Below are positions 51,543 to 57,282 of a DNA stretch of 57,282 bases, piece by piece. Below the pieces are notes generated by a model that had not been told where the DNA came from, made no database searches, and saw only the letters and a list, made by a program, of their open reading frames with translations. The translations under genes were made by a program, and so were the position numbers. The stretch's first letter is position 1, and each line of letters opens with the position of its first letter. Source of the stretch: an uncultured Acetatifactor sp. (GTDB lineage: Bacteria > Bacillota > Clostridia > Lachnospirales > Lachnospiraceae); assembly GCA_947588205.1 (NCBI GenBank), contig CANPYG010000005.1:1-57282 (forward strand), in the 5' to 3' direction.

Positions 51543-51661
51543 AAATATCTTAGACATTACGGATATTGAAGTCCGTTTCTGGGGGAAAATTCAGAGCAAT
51601 TTACGAAAGCTCGATCAATGAGTAAAATAAGCTTACATTAAAAAGAAAGGAGGTGATTTAT
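51543..51661 (+). repeat. Duplicated leader, copy 2
   Basis: Same GAAGTCCGTTTCTGGGGG block as copy 1; promoter-like TTACGA-16-TAAAAT (51601-51628) at the same spacing; ends with AAAGGAGGTGAT. Confidence 0.75.
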
Positions 51662-51913
51662 ATGAGAGTAACAGGAGAAGCAATTTTTATGGCGGTCAGA
51701 AGCGGTACTTCAAAAGCCGGAAAACCGTTTTATACTGCAAAATTCCTCGATAAAGACGCAGATGAATTCTACACAATCTTTATCGATGAAGACATGTTCA
51801 ATGATCTTAAAGAGATGCAGAGGAGTACACCTGTTCTGTTAACCATTGACGAAGTTATTGGCAGTAAATATGTCTCTCTGGTCTCTGTAGAAGCGCTTTC
51901 AGTTGACCTGTAA
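51662..51913 (+). CDS. Small OB-fold/SSB-like (DUF961-like) protein, tandem copy 1
   Basis: 83 aa from MRVTGEAIFMAVRSGTSKAG with GGAGG upstream. The pattern (short strand, GTSKAGKPFYTAKFLD hairpin, FYTIFIDED, then TPVLLTIDEV and YVSLVSVEAL strands) resembles small OB-fold proteins such as the tandem DUF961 proteins of Tn916-type elements; similarity judged by eye. Followed by a hairpin (51932-51954) and copy 2, 321 bp downstream. Confidence 0.75.
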   Translation: MRVTGEAIFMAVRSGTSKAGKPFYTAKFLDKDADEFYTIFIDEDMFNDLKEMQRSTPVLLTIDEVIGSKYVSLVSVEALSVDL

Positions 51914-51931
51914 GAACAGGTCTAAAAAACA

Positions 51932-51954
51932 GGCGGGTAGTAATTCCACCCGCC
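51932..51954 (+). other. Hairpin after OB-like copy 1
   Basis: GGCGGGT/ACCCGCC stem, 9-nt loop. No T run, so attenuator or processing site rather than terminator. Repeated after copy 2. Confidence 0.6.
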
Positions 51955-51982
51955 AAACAAAAAAAGAGAGGAGGTGATTTAT

Positions 51983-52234
51983 ATGAGAGTAAAAGGCGAA
52001 TCAATTTTTATGGCGGTCAGAAGCGGTACTTCAAAAGCCGGAAAACCGTTTTATACTGCAAAATTCCTCGATAAAGACGCAGATGAATTCTACACAATCT
52101 TTATCGATGAAGACATGTATAATGATCTTAAGGAGATGCAGAGGAGTACACCTGTTCTGTTAACCATTGACGAAGTTATTGGCAGTAAATATATCTCATT
52201 GGTATCAGTAGAGGAAATTTCAGTAGATTTGTAA
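51983..52234 (+). CDS. Small OB-fold/SSB-like (DUF961-like) protein, tandem copy 2
   Basis: 83 aa, differing from copy 1 at about six residues. The first ~200 bp are nearly identical, while the last ~40 bp differ at many synonymous positions (SLVSVE coded differently), which suggests recent gene conversion of the 5' part. Same GGAGGTGATTTAT ribosome region. Confidence 0.75.
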   Translation: MRVKGESIFMAVRSGTSKAGKPFYTAKFLDKDADEFYTIFIDEDMYNDLKEMQRSTPVLLTIDEVIGSKYISLVSVEEISVDL

Positions 52235-52251
52235 ATACAAATCTACAATCT

Positions 52252-52274
52252 GGCGGGTGGTAATTCCGCCCGCC
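52252..52274 (+). other. Hairpin after OB-like copy 2
   Basis: GGCGGG/CCCGCC stem, equivalent to 51932-51954. Confidence 0.55.
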
Positions 52275-52309
52275 AAAGAAAATATATAAGGAAGGAGATA
52301 AATTTAATA

Positions 52310-52927
52310 ATGAATAATATTATTATTATTTTAATTTTTACAATCATTTTTTTAATAATTATAGTATTTGCAATAAAAATCATTAAAAATGTTTCCATAC
52401 AGGAAGCATTGAGGATTTTTGTCAAGTTCATGGTAGATGAAGCAAAAGACTTGATGAAAGAAACATCAAATGTGGCTTCTTATCCTGTTTGTATTGGTTG
52501 GGATGGATATCGAATCAATCCACGGATCGTAGAAGATGCCTTTTCAGCAATGATGAAAAATTTTGACGTTTGTTGTTACAGTGGGTCAGGTTACTATGAT
52601 AATGGAAACTTATATTGTTATAAGTTTAAAATCATGTACAAGCCCGAATCGGTCGACATGTCATATTTTGACAAACTGATACAGAAGCAAGCGGAGGAAG
52701 TGCTGGAAAAGTTTCTGCAGCAGCAGATGATCATCCTAAATACCGAAAGCATGACTTTTACAGATATCCGGCAGGATGGTTGGCTTATTGTTTACTATGC
52801 AGTAAACGAAGAAGGCATCAAAAGGCTTGATTCTTACAAACAGCATAAGAGGATGTTTCAAAGGAAAGCAGTTACGACTTCCCACTCTGAAATGAAAGAA
52901 AACTGGGATAAAAGCGACCCTCCCTAA
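52310..52927 (+). CDS. Membrane-anchored protein of the transfer/replication block
   Basis: 205 aa, AAGGAAGGAG upstream. A very hydrophobic Ile-rich N-terminal membrane helix (residues 2-25), then a soluble cytoplasmic domain with YPVCIGWDGYRINPRI and a helical C-terminal half (IQKQAEEVLEKFLQQQ). Not recognised. It precedes the FtsK-like gene by 13 bp, so a membrane docking role for the ATPase is a reasonable inference. Confidence 0.72.
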   Translation: MNNIIIILIFTIIFLIIIVFAIKIIKNVSIQEALRIFVKFMVDEAKDLMKETSNVASYPVCIGWDGYRINPRIVEDAFSAMMKNFDVCCYSGSGYYDNGNLYCYKFKIMYKPESVDMSYFDKLIQKQAEEVLEKFLQQQMIILNTESMTFTDIRQDGWLIVYYAVNEEGIKRLDSYKQHKRMFQRKAVTTSHSEMKENWDKSDPP

Positions 52928-52940
52928 AACCAAGAGGAAA

Positions 52941-53693
52941 ATGGTATTCGGTTATGAAATGGAAAAGTACAGAACCTATGCTGTTAAAGTACCCATACAG
53001 TTAAACTTATCGAGCCATTGCCATATGCTCCTGACTGGAGGGAGCGGTTCTGGAAAAACCATGGCGTTATTATTCCTATTGGGAAATCTGATTCGTGAAT
53101 ACCCTGAGATCGTGATTTATCTTTGTGACTTCAAACGGGGAGAAGAATTCTCTTTCCTCAAAGGTTATAAACATTATTACGGGGGAAACGACTGTTATAA
53201 AGGAATCATGGATTATTATGATCTCTTTTCCTCCATAAGAGAAAATGAGGAAGCATCATGGCAAAAAAAATATCTGCTTATCTGTGATGAATATCCCGCA
53301 CTGGTCAATTATCTGCAAATGAAGGATAAGAACAACAAAACCAAACTTGCTAATGATGTTTTAAATGCTGTTGCCGAAATCCTGATGGCAGGAAGAGGAT
53401 TAGGGGTCTATCTGTGGATTACCACCCAGAGGGCGGACAGCACACTTTTTGCCAATGGAGCCCGGGATAATTTCATGATTATATGTGCTCTGGGCAGATT
53501 GTCCAAGGAGCAAAAAAACATGCTTTTTTCAGGGCAGGATATTCCGGAGGGCGATGCTTATTATCCCGGCGAAGGTTTGTTGCTGGCAGACGGCCAGAAT
53601 GCCGTCTGTGTGAAATATCCTCTCATTGAAAATATGAAGGAGTGGGAAAGCAGGATTCTGGAAGCCTTGTCCAGGGGGCAGGATGCGGACTAG
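52941..53693 (+). CDS. FtsK/TcpA-like DNA-translocating or coupling ATPase
   Basis: 250 aa. Walker A GGSGSGKT (33-40), the FtsK-type IYLCDFKRGEEF following strand, Walker B YLLICDEYPAL (111-121) and WITTQRADSTLF motif near 158. No membrane helices and no gamma domain, so it is a minimal motor. In Tn916-type elements the FtsK-like Orf21 sits just upstream of oriT and the relaxase; the same order is seen here. GAGGAAAATG start region. Confidence 0.88.
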   Translation: MVFGYEMEKYRTYAVKVPIQLNLSSHCHMLLTGGSGSGKTMALLFLLGNLIREYPEIVIYLCDFKRGEEFSFLKGYKHYYGGNDCYKGIMDYYDLFSSIRENEEASWQKKYLLICDEYPALVNYLQMKDKNNKTKLANDVLNAVAEILMAGRGLGVYLWITTQRADSTLFANGARDNFMIICALGRLSKEQKNMLFSGQDIPEGDAYYPGEGLLLADGQNAVCVKYPLIENMKEWESRILEALSRGQDAD

Positions 53694-53919
53694 CTCCCCC
53701 GCCAGCTGCCCCGCTTGTCCGCGAGAGGACGCCGCAGGCGGACGGGAGCGGACAGGGGCAGGCGAGCGGAAGCGGGAGCGGACAAGGGCAGGTTGGCTGC
53801 CAGTGTTACCAGCCAACCTCTGTGACTGTGAAATCAATCCCGCAACCCGTATCTTTACGGCATTTTAATGGTCAAAAATGTCACAAACCAAAGTTTGACA
53901 GGCAAAGGAGGTGTGAAAA
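53694..53919 (+). other. GC-rich repeat and hairpin region: candidate oriT or replication origin
   Basis: Sharply GC-rich inside an A/T-rich element. Direct repeats GGGAGCGGACA(G/A)GGGCAGG occur twice (53740-53800), followed by a perfect 9-bp hairpin GGTTGGCTG/CAGCCAACC around the 10-nt loop CCAGTGTTAC. It lies directly before the HUH Rep gene, the usual place for the nick site of a rolling-circle or mobilization protein. Confidence 0.6.
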
Positions 53920-55038
53920 GTGGGATTTTCCCCTGATACAAAGGGAAGAGCGTTCATAGCAGTAGTTCAGGTTCAAAACATGAAGAAAATGGGTTTATCG
54001 GAAGAACAGTATGAAGACCCCGAATTCCTTGCAAATTATCTCTTGGACTTATGGAGTGGCAGCGGAAAAGACCGCACAGGCGCCGTTGCGGTATGCGAAA
54101 GCCAAGAAGGATTGTATCATGCCCATCTTGCTTTGTATGGAAATTCAACCACTTTAAAATGCGTTGCTGATGTTTTATTCCAAAGCCACGTTGAACCACA
54201 GCTTGGGGGCAAAGCAGCCTTATCGAACTATCTGTTAAAGCAGGGGAAATATGAGGAAAAAGGGGAAAAAGTCCTATATGTAAAAGGCATAGAGAATATA
54301 CAGGATGTCAGGGGGAAAAGAAGCGACATGGAAATCATCGAAGAAGAGTTGCTTCTCGGCAAAACTCCACAGCAGATATTAGATAAAAACTTTTCCTTTT
54401 ACAAGTATGAAAACTTAATAATGCACGCTTATATTGATCAGCGTATCCGTGATGCCCCTACTTTTCGGAAAGTTTATGTGGAAATCCATATCGGTGATAG
54501 CGGAACTGGCAAAACCTATGTTTATAATCAGTTGTGTACGGAATACGGTTCTGAAAACATTTACATATTAACTGACTATGACAACAACGCCAGCGGAGCA
54601 CTTGATTCCTATATGAAGATGGGAGCGCCGCCAATCCTGTTTATGGATGAATTCAGGGGCGTGAATTTCCCCTATTCCAAGTTACTGTCCATGCTCAGCG
54701 GTTATACCAGGATGCAGACCCATAGCAGATATTCCAATACTTACAATCTATGGGAAAAGGTGTACATTACATCTGTCTATCCGCCAGAAGTTTTATATGA
54801 AAACATGGTAAGGGAAGAAAACAGGAAAATAGATTCCATGTACCAAATGATGCGGAGGATTGATAAAATTGTATACCATTACATAAAAGACAAGGATTAC
54901 CGCACCTATACCATGGATGCAAAAGATTATTCAACTTTTGAGGACTTAAGAAATAAAGTCGATATCCTGTGTAAAGCAGAGGATGGATTTGTTGAAGTTA
55001 GCCGTTTTGGACAACAGAAACTTCCATTTGATGATTAA
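53920..55038 (+). CDS. Rep: HUH endonuclease plus superfamily 3 helicase (CRESS-like)
   Basis: 372 aa from a GTG with AAAGGAGG seven bases upstream. N-terminal HUH nuclease: motif I AFIAVVQVQN, motif II YHAHLALYG (His67, His69), motif III NYLLKQGKY (Tyr104, Lys107). C-terminal SF3 helicase: Walker A GDSGTGKT (192-199), Walker B PILFMDEFRG (Asp243-Glu244), motif C YITS (~283). This order is that of CRESS-DNA virus Reps and related bacterial plasmid Reps, unlike the helicase-less MobT relaxases of Tn916. Expected to nick one strand covalently and unwind for rolling-circle replication or transfer. Confidence 0.88.
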   Translation: MGFSPDTKGRAFIAVVQVQNMKKMGLSEEQYEDPEFLANYLLDLWSGSGKDRTGAVAVCESQEGLYHAHLALYGNSTTLKCVADVLFQSHVEPQLGGKAALSNYLLKQGKYEEKGEKVLYVKGIENIQDVRGKRSDMEIIEEELLLGKTPQQILDKNFSFYKYENLIMHAYIDQRIRDAPTFRKVYVEIHIGDSGTGKTYVYNQLCTEYGSENIYILTDYDNNASGALDSYMKMGAPPILFMDEFRGVNFPYSKLLSMLSGYTRMQTHSRYSNTYNLWEKVYITSVYPPEVLYENMVREENRKIDSMYQMMRRIDKIVYHYIKDKDYRTYTMDAKDYSTFEDLRNKVDILCKAEDGFVEVSRFGQQKLPFDD

Positions 55039-55056
55039 ACCTAAGGAGGATTTTTT

Positions 55057-55428
55057 ATGGAAAACAATAACAACGAAGATGATGAAATCACATTGGAAGG
55101 ACCAATAAAGCTTAAAAGGTGTTATGATTATGACAATTACTCTTCCTTCCGCATCAAAGAAATACTGAATGACCATTTCGGAATGCATCTGGAGCGGATA
55201 CGGGCTTACAAGGAAGGCAGATATCCCGGTTATAAGCAAAGGTACAATCTATGCCAAAATATAACCGGAAGAGTAATTCGAGAAAATGTTCACCTGGACG
55301 ATTTCCGCTACCTTTTTGCCAAAATGGAATTTCCATTGAAAGAAGAGAGAAACCTGAAAGCCGCAGAATTTCTTCGGATAGTAAATGAGATCGTGAAGGA
55401 ATACAAAAATACCAAGAAGGAGGAGTAA
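55057..55428 (+). CDS. Small acidic/helical protein downstream of Rep
   Basis: 123 aa, AAGGAGG upstream, 18 bp after rep. N-terminal acidic stretch (ENNNNEDDEITLEG), then basic helical segments (YSSFRIKEILNDHFGMHLER, YKEGRYPGYKQRYNL). Possibly a DNA-binding accessory of Rep or an excisionase-like factor, given its place before the repeats and integrase; not recognised. Confidence 0.7.
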   Translation: MENNNNEDDEITLEGPIKLKRCYDYDNYSSFRIKEILNDHFGMHLERIRAYKEGRYPGYKQRYNLCQNITGRVIRENVHLDDFRYLFAKMEFPLKEERNLKAAEFLRIVNEIVKEYKNTKKEE

Positions 55429-55463
55429 TGCGTCCGGGGTGCTGAAATTTGACCATTCAACTT

Positions 55464-55517
55464 CTAAATCACCTAAACCACCTAAATCACCTAAACCACC
55501 TAAATCACCTAATTCTC
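55464..55517. repeat. 9-bp tandem repeats before the integrase
   Basis: CTAAATCAC and CTAAACCAC alternate over five units, with a sixth degenerate unit (CTAATTCTC). Located about 60 bp before the integrase start. Candidate integrase arm-binding sites or iterons. Confidence 0.75.
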
Positions 55518-55576
55518 TCAGTCAGTTGATTTAACTCTCCATATTTTAGCATCAAAATCCCATGCATTTTAGGTCA

Positions 55577-56845
55577 ATGGAAATAAATGACATAATCTTA
55601 ACTGAATTATTGAAATCAGGTGCAATGGATGATACAATAAACTATGATGAAGTGCTGAGTATGTTAATGAAGAAAAATATTCAGCGTATTAAAAAAATAC
55701 ATCCTTACAAAATCTACCACACAGAAACCAGCGGATGGTTTACCATGGTTAACGATGCTTCGTGTCCTTCTGGTAAAAGGAAAATCCGGCGGTGCAGTGA
55801 AGAAAGACTGTGGGAGGCATTGCAGGAGCATTACAACAAGCACCTTGACAATATCAGGAAAGAAACTCTCAGGGATATTTATCAAAAATGGATTGTTTGG
55901 AAGGAAACGCCCACCAATGGCGACAATATCAAAAGGATACAGGCAGCTTGGAAGGCATACTATTTGAATGAGCCATTGAGCAGGGAATTTCTTGAAACAC
56001 CCTTAGCGAGTGTCACTTCCCTCATGCTGCGTGAATGGGCAGAATCGCTTTTGAAAAAGAATTATCCTGTGGACAAGAAAAAATTTTCCCGGATGTTTTC
56101 AATCGTCAATCAATGTTATGAATACGCTTCTGATGAAGACATTCATATTGTAAAGGAAAACCTCTGGCAAAAGGCACGGAAGAAGATCAATAAAGGCTTG
56201 ATCACGTCCACGCCTTGCCCGGCAGATGAGGAAGAGGTATTCACGGACGAAGAAAGGCGGAAGATAAAAAGCATGGTTCAGGAGGATTTGCTCCGCTACC
56301 GCAAACAGCCCACATGCGCAGGATTGCAGATTCTTTTCCTATTTGAAACCGGGCTGCGCATCGGGGAATGCTGCGGGCTTAAGTTCTCCGACATTCGCAA
56401 CAACCGCATATTTATCCGACGCCAGGCAAACAATGAAGGCGTCCGGGAATGGACAAAATCAACCGCCGGATATCGGGATATTCCCCTGACAGCAGAAGCA
56501 CAGAAGATTTTGGAACAAGTGAAGGAATATAATTCTGATCACGGTTTTACTGCTGAATGGGTGTTTCAAAGCAGCAATCCCAAGTATGATTACAGACTGA
56601 GCTACAATGCGGCTGACAGGAAACTCCGCAAACTATGCAGCAGAATGGATACGGTGAGAAAAAGTCCACACAAGTGCAGAAAGACGTGCATTTCTATATT
56701 GTTGGATTGCCCGGACATTAACAACCGTACTGTCCAGCGGTTTGCAGGGCATCAAGACCTTTCCACCACGTTTGCTTACTATTCCTTTGAGCGCAGAACA
56801 AAGGAGGAACAGGCGCTGGCTATAGGGAAAGCACTGGCTTTGTAG
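55577..56845 (+). CDS. Tyrosine recombinase (integrase)
   Basis: About 422 aa from MEINDIILTELL; an ATG at 55562 is an alternative and neither has a strong site. N-terminal arm/core-binding parts (~1-220), catalytic domain with Arg in FETGLRIGECCGL (266 counted from 55562), Lys near WTKSTAGYRDIP, HKCR (His370, Arg373), FAGHQDLSTT (His397) and nucleophile Tyr406 in TTFAYYSF. It reads toward the tRNA-Gly attR, 96 bp away, typical of tRNA-targeting elements. Confidence 0.93.
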   Translation: MEINDIILTELLKSGAMDDTINYDEVLSMLMKKNIQRIKKIHPYKIYHTETSGWFTMVNDASCPSGKRKIRRCSEERLWEALQEHYNKHLDNIRKETLRDIYQKWIVWKETPTNGDNIKRIQAAWKAYYLNEPLSREFLETPLASVTSLMLREWAESLLKKNYPVDKKKFSRMFSIVNQCYEYASDEDIHIVKENLWQKARKKINKGLITSTPCPADEEEVFTDEERRKIKSMVQEDLLRYRKQPTCAGLQILFLFETGLRIGECCGLKFSDIRNNRIFIRRQANNEGVREWTKSTAGYRDIPLTAEAQKILEQVKEYNSDHGFTAEWVFQSSNPKYDYRLSYNAADRKLRKLCSRMDTVRKSPHKCRKTCISILLDCPDINNRTVQRFAGHQDLSTTFAYYSFERRTKEEQALAIGKALAL

Positions 56846-56854
56846 ATTTAGCAA

Positions 56855-56876
56855 GGCGTACCTACGGCGTACCTAC
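56855..56876. repeat. Two 11-bp GGCGTACCTAC repeats near attR
   Basis: Perfect tandem pair directly after the integrase stop; counterpart of the CGTACC pair at 47742-47763. Confidence 0.7.
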
Positions 56877-56898
56877 GAGATGAGAGTAAAAAAAAATT

Positions 56899-56927
56899 AA
56901 GGAAACCGCTAAAAATGCGGCTTCCTT
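56899..56927 (+). terminator. Integrase terminator
   Basis: AAGGAAACCGC/GCGGCTTCCTT stem (one mismatch pair) with a short A-rich loop. Confidence 0.7.
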
Positions 56928-56940
56928 ATCAAAAATAAAA

Positions 56941-57011
56941 AGCGGGTGATGGGAATCGAACCCACGTGTCCAGCTTGGAAGGCTGGTGTTCTACCATTGA
57001 ACTACACCCGC
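56941..57011 (-). tRNA. tRNA-Gly (TCC), integration target (attR)
   Basis: Minus strand: acceptor GCGGGTG/CACCCGC, anticodon stem CCAGC/GCTGG around CTTCCAA (anticodon TCC), T arm GGGTTCGATTCCC. Its 3' 20 bp are the attachment core, restored by the element so the gene stays intact. Confidence 0.96.
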
Positions 57012-57015
57012 ACAG

Positions 57016-57088
<73 letters not shown>

Positions 57089-57142
57089 CTGTTGTACAAA
57101 TCCTGTCAAAGACTTCAACTCTGCTCTGCTCGCAACAATGGT

Positions 57143-57171
57143 ATATTACACGATACTATCGCAAAAGTCAA
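57143..57171 (-). promoter_or_regulatory. Promoter of the tRNA cluster
   Basis: Minus strand: TTGACT, 17-bp spacer, TAATAT, 55 bp before tRNA-Phe. Confidence 0.75.
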
Positions 57172-57182
57172 TAGCTTTTTTC

Positions 57183-57282
57183 AAAATTTCACTTAAAAAA
57201 TTCATGGGTGAAGTGAAAAGTTTATTTCCACTTTGAAGGGGGTAAAGTGGATTTTACTCTTTCACCCATTTCCACTTCACAA
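57183..57282. repeat. Repeat-rich end of window
   Basis: Contains ATGGGTGAAGTGAAAAGT and its near-inverse ACTCTTTCACCCAT plus repeated ATTTCCACTT blocks. No gene; cut by the window edge. Confidence 0.5.

Larger units (their letters stand above)
47667..56960. mobile_element. Integrative element in tRNA-Gly(TCC) with CRESS-like Rep, FtsK-like ATPase and tyrosine integrase
   Basis: Bounded by the 20-bp direct repeat AGCGGGTGATGGGAATCGAA: attL at 47667-47686, attR at 56941-56960 inside the intact tRNA-Gly(TCC). The integrase lies next to attR. Gene content: tiny lipoprotein and CAP lipoprotein (minus strand), an Arc-like regulator, an unknown protein, two tandem OB-like proteins, a membrane protein, FtsK-like ATPase, HUH-SF3 Rep, a small protein and integrase. 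Visibly A+T-rich compared with flanks. Size about 9.3 kb, so integrative and possibly mobilizable; no type IV secretion genes. Confidence 0.9.

Noticed and set aside
53642-53959. 105-codon plus-strand frame over the GC-rich region
   Set aside because: Low-complexity Arg/Gly/Ala product produced by the GC-rich repeats; better read as an origin-type region.
55464-55517. CRISPR-like array
   Set aside because: Units are 9 bp with no spacers; the other tandem repeats in the window also lack spacers and cas genes.

Overview
The window looks like the chromosome of an anaerobic, spore-forming Firmicute, most likely a Lachnospiraceae-type Clostridium. The signs are a spore maturation gene (spmA), MecA, a PerR-type regulator next to a reverse rubrerythrin, a T-box leader, a cobalamin riboswitch with an intrinsic terminator, AGGAGG-type ribosome binding sites and TTGACA/TATAAT promoters. 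The species assignment is inference. No rRNA or CRISPR array is present.

Layout. 1-11 kb: a truncated AlbA-type gene, spmA without spmB, fabD-fabF, a collapsed MBOAT/SGNH acyltransferase locus, an AI-2E family permease, a pseudouridine synthase, a GH27 alpha-galactosidase and an rRNA m5C methyltransferase. 11.4-12.9 kb: a MerR operon with textbook 19-bp promoter spacing; its MerR C-terminal membrane module recurs in the next two genes. 13.3-17 kb: a two-component system, then perR and reverse rubrerythrin. 17-20 kb: gene remnants, a second AlbA-type gene and a methyltransferase. 20-27.3 kb: luxS-mtnN, gtrA, a D-2-hydroxyacid dehydrogenase, pgi and murG. Two near-identical inverted 163-bp MITE-like elements lie here; one sits directly after the luxS -10 box and duplicated it. 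27-41 kb: membrane and housekeeping genes, htrA, a membrane-protein/XRE operon with a paired operator, mecA, an aldo/keto reductase, a CapA lipoprotein, and a T-box (Met specifier) controlling an orphan MetRS anticodon-binding-domain protein. 41.2-44.8 kb: a riboswitch-controlled vitamin B12 importer whose ATPase carries a C-terminal adenosyltransferase-like domain. 45-47.3 kb: a PatB-type lyase converging on an LCP cell-wall ligase.

47.5-57.1 kb: a tRNA cluster (Phe-GAA, Gly-TCC, Gly-GCC, minus strand) is split by a roughly 9.3-kb integrative element. The element is bounded by a 20-bp direct repeat of the tRNA-Gly(TCC) 3' end and is visibly more A+T-rich than its surroundings. It encodes a tyrosine integrase, an FtsK-like ATPase, two tandem small OB-like proteins and a Rep protein joining an HUH endonuclease to an SF3 helicase, as in CRESS-type Reps. 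A GC-rich hairpin region between FtsK and Rep is a candidate oriT or origin. Cargo includes a CAP-SH3-CAP lipoprotein, a 28-residue lipoprotein and a ribbon-helix-helix regulator. The gene order echoes the Tn916 orf23-22-21-oriT-orf20 block, but the relaxase slot holds a CRESS-like Rep. This element, the T-box orphan anticodon domain and the MITE that captured the luxS promoter are the main points of novelty.

Short unrelated minisatellites (14-36 bp units) recur in many intergenic gaps of the host part.
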